From Nocardiopsis suaedae (GTDB lineage: Bacteria > Actinomycetota > Actinomycetes > Streptosporangiales > Streptosporangiaceae), in contig NZ_JAQFWP010000003.1 in NCBI RefSeq assembly GCF_027706745.1, positions 124,001 through 188,000 of the forward strand: DNA of 64,000 bases, in the 5' to 3' direction. Both the position numbers and the translations under genes were made by a program. Below, piece after piece: positions 9,406 to 17,470 of the stretch. Position 1 is the stretch's first letter. Each line of letters starts with the position of its first letter. The notes beneath the pieces are model-generated. The model saw nothing but the letters and a program-made list of their open reading frames with translations. It made no database searches and was not told the origin of the DNA.

Positions 9406-10103
9406 TGTTCCTGTCCAGGGTCCGACTGAACCCCGCCCGCGCCGGGGCACGCAAGCTCCTGCTCTCCCCCCGCGCGATGCACGGGGCGGTCACGGCCGCC
9501 TTCGTCGATGGGGTGCCCGAGCCCGGAGGAGGGCCGCGGGTGCTGTGGAGGCTCGACCACAACGCCCGCAACGAGGTCTACTGCTACATCGTCAGCCCGG
9601 ACCGCCCCGACCTGACCCACGTGGTGGAGCAGGCCGGGTGGCCCACCACGCAGACCTGGGAGACCCGCGACTACACGCCCCTGCTGTCCCGGCTCCAGAC
9701 CGGGCAGAAGTGGGCGTTCGGCCTGACGGCCAACCCGGTGCACAGCATCCGCCGCAAGGACGGCGAGCCGACCAAGGTCACCGCGCACCGCACGCCCAGG
9801 CACCAGCTGTCCTGGCTGCTGCAGCGCCAGGAGGCCAACGGCTTCGAGATCGTCGCCAAACCCCAAGAGCAGCAGAGGGGGCCGGACGACGCCTACGAGG
9901 TGATCGTGCACGACCGGCACGCCCGCCGGTTCGGCAAGGTCGAACCGGACGGGAAGCAGAACCGGGTCCCGCTGGTCACAGCGACCTTCGACGGGCGCCT
10001 GAAGGTCACCGACCCCGAGGCGCTGCGCCGGATGCTCGTCATAGGCCTGGGGCGGGCCAAGGCCTACGGGTGCGGGCTGATGACGCTGGCTCCGGCGGAC
10101 TGA
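9405..10103 (+). CDS. casE: crRNA-processing endoribonuclease Cas6e (CasE/Cse3)
   Basis: A 232-residue protein starting MFLSRVRLNPARAGARKLLLSPRAMHGAV. The His in RAMHGAV occupies the place of the catalytic His of Cas6e. The C-terminal glycine-rich segment MLVIGLGRAKAYGCGLMTLAP is the signature G-loop that grips the repeat hairpin. The protein cuts pre-crRNA inside each repeat and stays on the 3' hairpin in Cascade. The CCCCGCG/CGCGGGG stem in the repeats of this locus is the expected substrate. The start codon overlaps the last base of the casD stop (TGATG). Confidence 0.94.
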   Translation: MFLSRVRLNPARAGARKLLLSPRAMHGAVTAAFVDGVPEPGGGPRVLWRLDHNARNEVYCYIVSPDRPDLTHVVEQAGWPTTQTWETRDYTPLLSRLQTGQKWAFGLTANPVHSIRRKDGEPTKVTAHRTPRHQLSWLLQRQEANGFEIVAKPQEQQRGPDDAYEVIVHDRHARRFGKVEPDGKQNRVPLVTATFDGRLKVTDPEALRRMLVIGLGRAKAYGCGLMTLAPAD

Positions 10104-10104
10104 C

Positions 10105-11049
10105 GTGAGCGGTATCGGAGCGCGCAAGGCCCTGACCCCGAGGGAGCTGACGCGGGTGGGGGAGCGCCTGTCCTTCGTCTACCTGGAGCGGTGCACCGTC
10201 CACCGGGAGGACAACGCCATCACCGCCGAGGACGCCGAAGGCACCCGCTTCATCCCGGCGGCCACCATCGGCACCCTGCTGCTGGGGCCGGGGACCCGCG
10301 TCACGCACAAGGCGATGAGCCTGCTGGGGGAGTGCGGCGCCGGGGTGGTGTGGGTGGGCGAGCACGGGGTGCGCTACTACGCCGGCGGCCGGGCCCTGTC
10401 GCGCTCGGCGGCACTGGCCGAGGCCCAGGCCCGGGTGTGGGCGAACCGGCGCACCCGCCTGGAGGTGGCCCGCGCCATGTACCGCATGCGCTTCCCCGAC
10501 GAGGACCCGGCGAAGGCCACCCGTCGTCAGCTGCTGGGCATGGAGGGCGACCGCCTCAAGATCTTCTACCGGGAGGAGTCGGCCCGGACGGGGGTGCCCT
10601 GGCACGGCCGCAAGTACACCCCGGGCGACTTCGACTCCGGCGATCCGCCGAACCAGGGGATCACCTCGGCCGCCCAGTGCATGTACGGGGTGGCCCACGC
10701 GGTGGTGGCCGCGCTGGGCTGCTCTCCTGCGCTGGGGTTCGTCCACTCCGGGCACGAGCTGTCGTTCGTGCTGGACGTCGCCGACCTGTACAAGACCGAC
10801 GTGGGCATCCCGGCGGCCTTCGACGCCGCCGCTGAGGGGCCCATCGATGTGGGCGGACGCACCCGGCGCCTGCTACGTGAGCGGATCAATGACACCGGCC
10901 TTCTGGACCGCTGTGTCAAGGACATCAAGAGCCTGCTGCTTGCCGAGGGTGGGGACGCCGAGGTCGAGGATGCCGCGGACCAGGTCAACCTCCAGGGCGA
11001 CGGCGAAGCGGAGTTCGAGTCGGGGATCAACCACGGGGTGATCTGGTGA
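10105..11049 (+). CDS. cas1: CRISPR integrase Cas1 (type I-E)
   Basis: A 314-residue protein of typical Cas1e length. The N-terminal half has LSFVYLERCTVHREDNAI and IPAATIGTLLLGPGTRVTHKAM, then the metal-binding core with GCSPALGFVHSGHELSFVLDVADLYKTDV, which carries the conserved His and Asp. With Cas2 it captures protospacers and inserts them at the leader-proximal repeat. The GTG start lies one base after the casE stop. It overlaps cas2 by GTGA. The C-terminus (AEFESGINHGVIW) is complete. Confidence 0.95.
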   Translation: MSGIGARKALTPRELTRVGERLSFVYLERCTVHREDNAITAEDAEGTRFIPAATIGTLLLGPGTRVTHKAMSLLGECGAGVVWVGEHGVRYYAGGRALSRSAALAEAQARVWANRRTRLEVARAMYRMRFPDEDPAKATRRQLLGMEGDRLKIFYREESARTGVPWHGRKYTPGDFDSGDPPNQGITSAAQCMYGVAHAVVAALGCSPALGFVHSGHELSFVLDVADLYKTDVGIPAAFDAAAEGPIDVGGRTRRLLRERINDTGLLDRCVKDIKSLLLAEGGDAEVEDAADQVNLQGDGEAEFESGINHGVIW

Positions 11050-11405
11050 CGGTGATCGTGCTGACCACCTGCCCGGCGGGGCTGCGGGGGTTCTTGACGC
11101 GGTGGCTGATGGAGATCTCGGCCGGGGTGTTCATCGGCAACCCCTCGGCGCGGATCCGAGAGGTCCTGTGGGACGAGGTGCGGGCGTATGCGGGGGCCGG
11201 GCGGGCGCTGCTGGCCTACAGCACCGACAACGAGCAGGGGTTCACCTTCGAGACCTTCGACCATAAGTGGCGGCCGGTGGACCACGAGGGTTTGACCCTG
11301 CTCATGCGTCCGCACTGGCAGGAGCGGGAGCAAGGCTCTCAGCCGCAGCCGCCTTCCAAGGGCTGGAGCAAGGCATCCAAGCGCCGCCGGTTCGGAGGCC
11401 GGTGA
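11046..11405 (+). CDS. cas2: CRISPR adaptation protein Cas2 (type I-E)
   Basis: A 119-residue protein starting MTVIVLTTCPAGLRGFLTRWLMEISAGVFIG, the characteristic I-E Cas2 opening. It forms the central dimer that bridges two Cas1 dimers. The core ends near residue 95. The last 25 residues (QEREQGSQPQPPSKGWSKAS and a basic RRR tail) are low complexity, and similar tails are common in actinobacterial Cas2e. The stop is only 54 bp upstream of the first repeat of array 2. Confidence 0.93.
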   Translation: MTVIVLTTCPAGLRGFLTRWLMEISAGVFIGNPSARIREVLWDEVRAYAGAGRALLAYSTDNEQGFTFETFDHKWRPVDHEGLTLLMRPHWQEREQGSQPQPPSKGWSKASKRRRFGGR

Positions 11406-11459
11406 GGCGAAGTGGTACGACACGCCGTTGTGCGCTTGTGAAAGCGCAGGTCACCGAGT
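11406..11459 (+). promoter_or_regulatory. short leader of CRISPR array 2
   Basis: There are only 54 bp between the cas2 stop and the first repeat. They contain a GCGCTT-gtga-AAGCGC hairpin (11432-11447) directly followed by CAGGTCACCGAG (11447-11458), the same 12-mer that abuts array 1. Such a short leader suggests transcription either by readthrough from the cas operon or from a promoter inside cas2. Confidence 0.6.
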
Positions 11460-11732
11460 CTGCTCCCCGCGCACGCGGGGCTGTTCCCCACAAGGCCATG
11501 AAGCTCTTGGCACCTTTCAGCTGCTCCCCGCGCACGCGGGGCTGTTCCCACGGCCTCGCGGACGTGCGCCGGGATCGGCGTCTGCTCCCCGCGCACGCGG
11601 GGCTGTTCCCACGCTCGGTGGTACCGCGTGGCCAAGCGTGGGCTGCTCCCCGCGCACGCGGGGCTGTTCCCGACACGGTCGGCACGTTCGTGTCGCTCGA
11701 CGCCTGCTCCCCGCGCACGCGGGGCTGTGCCC
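11460..11732 (+). CRISPR. CRISPR array 2, type I-E, 5 repeats / 4 spacers
   Basis: The same 29-nt repeat as array 1 starts at 11460, 11521, 11582, 11643 and 11704, with 32-nt spacers. The last repeat differs by a T-to-G change near its 3' end (GCTGTGCCC instead of GCTGTTCCC), marking the trailer end. The orientation is the same as array 1 and the cas operon. The small size suggests a less active or recently reduced array. Confidence 0.97.
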
Positions 11733-11811
11733 TTGTGCTCGGCTGTGCATCCACATCAGCGCTCCGGTAAAGTGACCTCCGGAGTAGTGCGCCCGCAGAG
11801 GGCCACGCTCG

Positions 11812-11884
11812 GGGCCATTAGCTCAACTGGCAGAGCAGCGGACTTTTAATCCGCGGGTTCAGGGTTCGATCCCCTGGTGGCCCA
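11812..11884 (+). tRNA. tRNA-Lys (anticodon TTT)
   Basis: A 73-nt cloverleaf. The acceptor GGGCCAT pairs with GTGGCCC, the anticodon stem GCGGA/TCCGC carries loop CTTTTAA (anticodon TTT), and the T arm is CAGGG-TTCGATC-CCCTG. Discriminator base is A, and the CCA end is not encoded. It starts 79 bp after the end of CRISPR array 2. Confidence 0.96.
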
Positions 11885-12031
11885 CCCACAGAAGTGCGGG
11901 TCGGATATCCCTCTGGTGCTGATCAGGGTAGGTGGGCTCCGCCTCGGCTCAGCGGCTCAGGGGTCGGGGTCAGGGGACGGCCAGGGGACTACCTGATGTG
12001 CTCCGGCCCTCTCAGCGGGCAGGCTGGAAGC

Positions 12032-12292
12032 ATGGACAACGACTTCGGGAAGAAGCGCCTCCGGCGGAGTACCGACCAGCGCATGCTGACGGGCGTCTGC
12101 GGGGGCATCGGCCAGTTCGTCGGGATCGACGCCAACATCGTCCGCCTCGCGTTCGCGGTGTTCACGCTCCTGGGCGGCAGCGGGATCCTGCTCTACATCA
12201 TCGCCTGGATCATCATCCCGGAGGAGGGCACCGACACCTCCGTCCTGGAGCACATCATCCGCAACTTCCAAGGCAAGCAGTCGAACCTGTGA
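12032..12292 (+). CDS. PspC domain-containing small membrane protein
   Basis: An 86-residue protein. KKRLRRSTDQRMLTGVCGGIGQFVGID followed by a hydrophobic stretch (LAFAVFTLLGGSGILLYIIAWIIIPEE) is the PspC family pattern, linked to envelope stress. It is probably a single-pass or hairpin membrane protein. I chose the ATG at 12032 (MDNDFGKK) because GGAAG lies at a good distance upstream and the 46 residues before it are unlike PspC. Confidence 0.88.
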   Translation: MDNDFGKKRLRRSTDQRMLTGVCGGIGQFVGIDANIVRLAFAVFTLLGGSGILLYIIAWIIIPEEGTDTSVLEHIIRNFQGKQSNL

Positions 12293-12309
12293 CCCCGCGC
12301 CGCGCGGGG
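12293..12309. terminator. weak hairpin between convergent genes
   Basis: CCCCGCG and CGCGGGG pair with a 3-nt loop just after the PspC stop. The next gene on the opposite strand ends at 12336. There is no T-run, so termination is uncertain. Confidence 0.35.
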
Positions 12310-12335
12310 GCACGGGCGGTCGGGGGAGGCGGCCC

Positions 12336-13619
12336 TCAGGCGGTGGGCTCGGGGGCGCGCATCAGGGTGGTCGTCTCCCGTGACAGCCGTCCCCAGGGTG
12401 CGGCCAGGGCCAGCGCCCCCGCCACGCCCAGCAGGCCCGCGCCGGTGATCACGGTGTTCATGTCGGCCACCTCCACCAGCAGGCTCGCCACCGCGATGCC
12501 CACGCCCTGGGCCGCCTGCAGCCCCGCCGCGACCAGGCCGAACGCCAGCCCGCGGCCCTCGTCGGGGACGCACAGCACGAACGCGGCGTTGGCCACCAGC
12601 TGGTAGGCGGCCAGCGCCCCGGAGGCCACCAGGAGCGCCGCCATCAGCCACAGCGGCGGGTCGGCCCACCAGGCCAGCAGCGGCAGCGACCCGCCCACCG
12701 CCAGCGGCCCGATCAGCCGGACGCGGGTGCGCGGGCCGATCAGCCGGGTCAGCACGAACCCGCCGACCAGCGCCCCCAGCGACGGCGCCGCCATCAGCAG
12801 CCCCGCGGCCCCGGGGCCCGCCCCGGCCGCGTCGGCCAGCGGCCCCGCCAGCCCGTAGGGGACCATGTAGAACCCCGCCAGCCAGGCGAACAGCGCCAGC
12901 GTGCGCAGCCGCGGGTCGCCGAAGACCAGCCGCGCCCCGTCCCGGGTCGTGCGCCACAGCCCCGGCCCCGGCCGGCCGGGCGCCGCCACCGGGGCCGGGC
13001 GCGCCCGCACCCCCAGCCGGATGAGCAGCGCGGACAGCAGGAAGGTGCCGGCGTTGACCATCACCGCCGCGTTCGGCCCCACCGTGGCCACCACCCAGCC
13101 GCCCGCGATCAGCCCCGCCAGGGTGCCCACGTGCGAGGTGAGGTTGATGATCGCCGAGGCGGCCACGAACCGTTCGCCCTGCAGCACCTCGGCCATCAGC
13201 GCGGCCCGCGCGGCGCCGAACGGCACCATCGGCAGGATCGAGCAGAACAGCAGCCCCCAGATCGCCCACAGCGGCAGCCCTGGCAGCCCGATGCCGAACA
13301 CCAGGCCCGCCCGGGCCAGGTCGGCGGCGAGCATCACGCGGCGGCGCGGCAGCAGGTCGGACAGCCCCGACAGCAGCGGCCCGGCCAGCACCTGCGGGAT
13401 GAAGGTCAGGGCGATGGTGACGCCCGCGGCCAGGGGGGAGGCGGTCTGCTGGTAGACCAGCAGCACGACGGAGATGCTGAGCAGGTAGCCGCCCGCCATG
13501 GACAGGGCGTGGGCGAGCCACAGGGTGCGGAACTCGGGGACTCTGACGACCTCGGCGTAGGCGCTCTTCCACTCGGACGGCCCGTCGGGCCGGTCGCGGC
13601 CCGTGCGCGGATCACCCAC
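12336..13619 (-). CDS. MFS transporter (EntS/MFS_3-like)
   Basis: A 427-residue protein with about 12 hydrophobic segments and the loop motif GLSDLLPRRRVMLAADLARAG after helix 2, typical of the Major Facilitator Superfamily. The overall pattern (VRVPEFRTLWLAHALSMAGGYLL at the N-terminus) fits the MFS_3 group that includes the enterobactin exporter EntS. The substrate is unknown. The N-terminus (MGDPRTGRDRPDGPSEWKSAY) is hydrophilic and cytoplasmic. The start is GTG at 13619. It is a single gene, convergent with the PspC gene. Confidence 0.85.
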   Translation of the reverse strand: MGDPRTGRDRPDGPSEWKSAYAEVVRVPEFRTLWLAHALSMAGGYLLSISVVLLVYQQTASPLAAGVTIALTFIPQVLAGPLLSGLSDLLPRRRVMLAADLARAGLVFGIGLPGLPLWAIWGLLFCSILPMVPFGAARAALMAEVLQGERFVAASAIINLTSHVGTLAGLIAGGWVVATVGPNAAVMVNAGTFLLSALLIRLGVRARPAPVAAPGRPGPGLWRTTRDGARLVFGDPRLRTLALFAWLAGFYMVPYGLAGPLADAAGAGPGAAGLLMAAPSLGALVGGFVLTRLIGPRTRVRLIGPLAVGGSLPLLAWWADPPLWLMAALLVASGALAAYQLVANAAFVLCVPDEGRGLAFGLVAAGLQAAQGVGIAVASLLVEVADMNTVITGAGLLGVAGALALAAPWGRLSRETTTLMRAPEPTA

Positions 13620-13754
13620 CGGCGACTCCCTCGTGGTGCGCAGTGTGCGTCACTCTCGGTCGCTATTCGATGACCTACAGTCCCTGATGTGGGCCGGATT
13701 CCGCAAGCGGTTCGCCGGAATTCGTAGCGTATTCGTTGCCGCGGCCCGGCCCGT

Positions 13755-14120
13755 TCACCCCCACCCGAGCTCGTGCAGGCGCGCGTCGTCGATCCCGAAG
13801 TAGTGCGCGACCTCGTGCACCACGGTCACCCGCACCTCCTCGACGACCTGCTCGGGCGTCTCGCACATCGCGCAGATCTCCCGCCAGTAGATGGAGATCC
13901 GGTCCGGGAGCACCCCGGCGTAGGCGTCGCCGCGCTCGGTCAGCGGCACGCCCTCGTAGAGCCCGAGCAGCCCGGGCTCGGGCGGTTCGTCCTCCACGGT
14001 CACGACCACGTTGTCGATCAGGCTGGTCAGCTCCTCGGGGATGGAGTCCAGGGCGTCGGCGACGAGTTCTTCGAAACGGCGGCGGCTGAGTTCGACCACG
14101 CCCCGTATTCTGCGCGACAT
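13755..14120 (-). CDS. metallopeptidase family protein (zincin-like, DUF1025)
   Basis: The predicted protein has 121 residues. VVHEVAHYFGIDDARLHELGW near the C-terminus contains the HExxH zinc site, with downstream residues typical of the small zincin_1 family. Family members are soluble and their substrates are not known. LYEGVPLTERG and PDRISIYWREICAMCETPEQ also match the family. I used ATG 14120 (MSRRIRGVVELS). GTG or later starts are possible because family members often begin at the equivalent of LSRRRFEELV. It is divergent from the phosphoesterase gene, 45 bp away. Confidence 0.85.
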   Translation of the reverse strand: MSRRIRGVVELSRRRFEELVADALDSIPEELTSLIDNVVVTVEDEPPEPGLLGLYEGVPLTERGDAYAGVLPDRISIYWREICAMCETPEQVVEEVRVTVVHEVAHYFGIDDARLHELGWG

Positions 14121-14165
14121 CGGCCGCACCGCGCGCAGGGCGTTGCCTCTCACGGGTGCGAGGGC

Positions 14166-15734
14166 ATGATGGATACCGTGTTGCCTCGCTTGGGAAGGGC
14201 CCTCGCGGCGCTCCGGGACCGCCTCGCCGCGAGGCGGCAGGGGCTGTTGAAGGCCGGGCGGGTGGCCGCCGTGGTCCTCGCCGGGCTGGGCGGGGGGTGG
14301 CTGGGCCTGGTGGTCGGGGGCCAGGTGCTCACCCCGGTCGGCCCGGCCGACGTGAGCCTGTCGGTCGGCCCGAGCTGGGACGGCGAGACCGTGGTGGACG
14401 TGGCCCCGCTGGGCACCCTGGCGTTCGACACCCACTCCGCGCCGCTGCGCTTCGAGGCCTCCATCGACGAGATCCGCTTGGCGGCCGCCGAGGAGATGTT
14501 CGAGAACCCCGAGGCGATCGACCGGATGGGCCGCACCATCGTCGGCGAGGTCAAGGCCGGCGTCATCCGGCTCATGGCGCAGTCGGCGGCCGCCGCCGCG
14601 CTCGGGGCCGGGCTGGTGGGCCTGGCCCTCTTCCGGAGCTGGCGCCGCGCCGGGCTGAGCGCCGCGACCGCCCTGGCCGCCTTCGCCGCGGCGGGCGGCG
14701 CCGCGGCGGCGACGTTCAACCCGTCCGCGATCGCCGAGCCGCGCTATTCGGGGCTGCTGGCCGGCGCGCCCCAGGTGGTGGGCAGTGCCGAGGCCGTGGT
14801 GAGCCGCTTCGACCAGTACCGCGAGCAGCTGGCCTCGCTGGTCGGCAACGTCTCCCGGCTCTACGAGGTCACCTCCACCCTCCCCGTCTACGAGGGGGAC
14901 GAGTCCACGGTGCGGGTGCTCCACGTGTCCGACATCCACCTCAACCCGGCCTCCTGGAATGTGATCTCGTCCATACAGGAGCAGTTCCAGGTCGACCTCA
15001 TCGTGGACTCGGGCGACCTGACCGACCGGGGGAGCGCCGCCGAGGACGCCTTCGCCGACGAGATCGCCGACCTGGAGGTGCCGTACGTGTGGGTGCGCGG
15101 CAACCACGACTCCATGGGCACCCAGCGCGCGGTGGAGGCCCAGCCCAACGCCGTCGTCCTGGACGGCCGGGCCGAAGAGGTGGGCGGCATCGTCTTCTAC
15201 GGGGCGGGCGACCCGCGCTTCACCCCCGACAAGACCGCCGCGAACCCCGGCGCCGAGGAGTTGCGGCGGATCGGCGAGGGGCAGGCGGCGGAGGCGGCCG
15301 CGGAGGAACCGCCGGTGGACGTGGCGGTCCTGCACGACCCCGCCCAGGCCGAGGGGTTCGACGGGCGGGTGCCGCTGGTGCTCTCCGGGCACGGGCACCG
15401 GCGCTGGACCGAGCTGACGGAGTCGGGCACCCGGTACCTGGTCCAGGGCTCGACGGGCGGCGCCGGGCTGCGCGGCCTGGAGGGCGGCGTCGACCGCCCC
15501 AAGCCGTACGAGGCCTCGGTGCTCTACATCGACACCGAGACCAAGCGCCTGCAGGCGTGGGACGACATCACCCTGGGCGGCCTGGGGCTGACCTCGGCCC
15601 AGATCGAACGGCACATCGAGGAGGAGCCCGACCGCGAGCTGGTGCCCCCGTCGCCGACGCCGTCGCCCCCCGTAGGGCCCACCCCTTCCGCCACGCCCAG
15701 CCGGGAGGCGGACTCACCTGCGGGGACGCCCTAG
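14166..15734 (+). CDS. membrane-anchored metallophosphoesterase
   Basis: A 522-residue protein. A hydrophobic helix near residues 30-55 and another pair near 140-185 anchor it. The calcineurin-like domain starts near residue 250 with VRVLHVSDIHLN, SGDLTDRG, VWVRGNHD and LSGHGHRRW, which supply the metal ligands. The C-terminal 25 residues are Pro/Ser/Thr-rich. The catalytic domain probably faces outward, as in related actinobacterial phosphoesterases. ATG 14166 or the adjacent ATG 14169 is the likely start, with GAGGG a few bases upstream. The substrate cannot be predicted. Confidence 0.85.
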   Translation: MMDTVLPRLGRALAALRDRLAARRQGLLKAGRVAAVVLAGLGGGWLGLVVGGQVLTPVGPADVSLSVGPSWDGETVVDVAPLGTLAFDTHSAPLRFEASIDEIRLAAAEEMFENPEAIDRMGRTIVGEVKAGVIRLMAQSAAAAALGAGLVGLALFRSWRRAGLSAATALAAFAAAGGAAAATFNPSAIAEPRYSGLLAGAPQVVGSAEAVVSRFDQYREQLASLVGNVSRLYEVTSTLPVYEGDESTVRVLHVSDIHLNPASWNVISSIQEQFQVDLIVDSGDLTDRGSAAEDAFADEIADLEVPYVWVRGNHDSMGTQRAVEAQPNAVVLDGRAEEVGGIVFYGAGDPRFTPDKTAANPGAEELRRIGEGQAAEAAAEEPPVDVAVLHDPAQAEGFDGRVPLVLSGHGHRRWTELTESGTRYLVQGSTGGAGLRGLEGGVDRPKPYEASVLYIDTETKRLQAWDDITLGGLGLTSAQIERHIEEEPDRELVPPSPTPSPPVGPTPSATPSREADSPAGTP

Positions 15735-15757
15735 GGTGAAGGGGCGGGGCAAACGCT

Positions 15758-15787
15758 TTGGCACTGGGGGTGAATCTCCCCTATGCT
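15758..15787 (+). promoter_or_regulatory. promoter candidate for the tRNA cluster
   Basis: TTGGCA (15758-15763) and TATGCT (15782-15787) are separated by 18 bp and sit about 58 bp upstream of tRNA-Glu, in the only long gap before the cluster. Confidence 0.5.
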
Positions 15788-15844
15788 TGACGCGTCCCCG
15801 ACGACAGGCGACGCGGGCGGTTGGCGACCACGTTCGTCGTCGAG

Positions 15845-15917
15845 GCCCCCATCGTCTAGTGGCCTAGGACGCCGCCCTTTCAAGGCGGTAACGCCGGTTC
15901 GAATCCGGTTGGGGGTA
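15845..15917 (+). tRNA. tRNA-Glu (anticodon TTC)
   Basis: A 73-nt cloverleaf. The acceptor GCCCCCA pairs with TGGGGGT (one G-T pair), anticodon stem CCGCC/GGCGG carries loop CTTTCAA, and the T arm contains GGTTCGAATCC. No CCA is encoded. First gene of a Glu-Asp-Phe cluster. Confidence 0.95.
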
Positions 15918-16004
15918 CGGCTCCGGTCGAAGCAGTGCCGAAGGTCTGGCACAATGGAGGACACGGAGATCGGCCGCCTCGGCGGCCGTAAAAATTGGAT
16001 ACAA

Positions 16005-16079
16005 GGTCCTGTGGAGCAGTTAGGAGTGCTCGCCACCCTGTCAAGGTGGAGGCCGCGGGTTCAAATCCCGTCAGGACCG
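16005..16079 (+). tRNA. tRNA-Asp (anticodon GTC), copy 1
   Basis: A 75-nt cloverleaf. Acceptor GGTCCTG/CAGGACC, anticodon loop CTGTCAA on stem CCACC/GGTGG, and T arm with GGTTCAAATCC. Discriminator is G. It is identical in sequence to the tRNA at 36978-37052. Confidence 0.97.
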
Positions 16080-16099
16080 CGCGCCACGTCAGTGGCGGG

Positions 16100-16173
16100 G
16101 GCCAGGTAGCTCAGTTGGTACGAGCGTCCGCCTGAAAAGCGGAAGGTCGGCGGTTCGACCCCGTCCCTGGCCA
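16100..16173 (+). tRNA. tRNA-Phe (anticodon GAA)
   Basis: A 74-nt cloverleaf. Acceptor GGCCAGG/CCTGGCC, anticodon loop CTGAAAA on stem TCCGC/GCGGA, T arm GGCGG-TTCGACC-CCGTC with one G-T pair, and discriminator A. Confidence 0.95.
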
Positions 16174-16188
16174 CGTTCGTACGGATGA

Positions 16189-16219
16189 CCCCATCGCCGG
16201 AACAGGCGGTGGGGTTTTT
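16189..16219 (+). terminator. intrinsic terminator of the tRNA cluster
   Basis: A 10-bp stem (16189-16198 with 16205-16214, one G-T pair) has a 6-nt loop and is followed directly by TTTTT. It ends the Glu-Asp-Phe cluster and lies just before the convergent histidine kinase gene. Confidence 0.9.
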
Positions 16220-16233
16220 CGTGCGTTCGGCCC

Positions 16234-17469
16234 TCACGGCGGGCCGTCCTCCGCCGCACCCTCCTGCACCAGCGGCAGGCGCACCGTGGCCACCAGGCCT
16301 CCGCCCGGCCGCGGCGCCGCCCCGGCGGTGCCGCCGTGGGCCTGCGCGATCGACCGGACGATCGACAGCCCGAGACCGCTGCCGCCGGGGCCGTGCAGGC
16401 GGTCGCGGTCGCCGCGGTGGAACGGCTCGAACAGCCGCTCGGGGTCGGCGACGTCCGGACCGGTGTTGGCGACCCGCAGGACCGCCTCCCCGCCCTCGGC
16501 ATCCACCTCGACACGGACGGACGCGGCGCCGTCCTCCGGAAGGTTGTAGCGGATCGCGTTCTCCACCAGGTTGCCGACCATCTGCTCCAGGAGCAGCCCG
16601 TCGCCGTCGACGACGGCCGGCCGCAGCGTCGACCGCAGGTCCGCCCCGGCCTCGTCCGCCGCCTCGGCGAAGGTCTCCAGCACCCGGCGGGCGGCACCGG
16701 CCAGGTCGACGGGCTCGGCCTCCATGAGCTCCCGCTCGGAGCGGGCGAGGAGCAGCAGACCGGAGATGAGGCGCTCACTGCGGTCCGCCGACTCCAGCAC
16801 GCGTTCCATCATGGGGCGCAGGTCCTCGGGCACCCGCCCCTGCTCCAGCGCCACCTCGACCGCGGTGCGCTGCCCGGCCAGCGGCGTGCGCAGCTCGTGC
16901 GAGGCGTTGGCGACGAACCGGCGCCGGCTCTCGAACGCGGACTCCAGCCGCGCCAGCATCCCGTTGAAGGTGGAGCTGAGCTCGCGGAACTCGTCGGGCG
17001 GCCCCGACACCTCCAGGCGGTCGCCGAGGTCGTGTTCGGACAGCCGCCGCGCCGCGTCGGTCACCCGGTGCAGGCGGCGCAGCGGGCGCCCCGCGACGAG
17101 CCATCCGGCGAGCGCCGCCAGCGCGGTGACGGCGGCCAGCCCGAGCCCCGACCGCAGCAGCAGGTCGTCGAGGACGCCGCTCTGGTAGCGGGCGATGCTC
17201 GCGGCGGGCACGCTCTCGGCCCGGTCCGGGCTCTCGGGCGCGGGGGAGGCGGTGGGCGGGGCGGAGGGGCGCGCCTCCGCCCCGCCGGAGGCCCCGGGCT
17301 CCCAGGGCATGGTCGTCGCCCACTCGGACGCCTGGATGAGGAGCACGTCGCCCCGGTCGGACAGGCTGGCCGACACGACCGCGTAGTTCAGCGCGAGCAG
17401 CAGCACCCCGCCCGCCAGGAAGACGCCCGTGTAGATCAGCGCGAGCTTGGTGCGCACGGTCAGGGCCAT
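16234..17469 (-). CDS. sensor histidine kinase
   Basis: A 411-residue protein. There are membrane helices near residues 10-30 and 115-137, and the extracytoplasmic loop between them is Pro/Ala/Ser-rich. A HAMP domain follows (GRPLRRLHRVTDAARRLSEHDL). The H-box is SHELRTPLAGQR near residue 190, and the ATPase domain has the N-box NLVENAIRYNLP and G-box GGSGLGLSIVRSIAQAHGG. It autophosphorylates on the H-box His and passes phosphate to the regulator encoded just upstream. It starts at ATG 17469, one base after the regulator stop. Neighbours suggest it controls the divergent ABC operon. Confidence 0.93.
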   Translation of the reverse strand: MALTVRTKLALIYTGVFLAGGVLLLALNYAVVSASLSDRGDVLLIQASEWATTMPWEPGASGGAEARPSAPPTASPAPESPDRAESVPAASIARYQSGVLDDLLLRSGLGLAAVTALAALAGWLVAGRPLRRLHRVTDAARRLSEHDLGDRLEVSGPPDEFRELSSTFNGMLARLESAFESRRRFVANASHELRTPLAGQRTAVEVALEQGRVPEDLRPMMERVLESADRSERLISGLLLLARSERELMEAEPVDLAGAARRVLETFAEAADEAGADLRSTLRPAVVDGDGLLLEQMVGNLVENAIRYNLPEDGAASVRVEVDAEGGEAVLRVANTGPDVADPERLFEPFHRGDRDRLHGPGGSGLGLSIVRSIAQAHGGTAGAAPRPGGGLVATVRLPLVQEGAAEDGPP

Positions 17470-17470
17470 G

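Noticed and set aside
11733-11884. tRNA-Lys as an attachment site for an integrated element carrying the CRISPR locus
   Set aside because: I found no second copy of the tRNA 3' end, no integrase and no compositional break, so integration cannot be supported.
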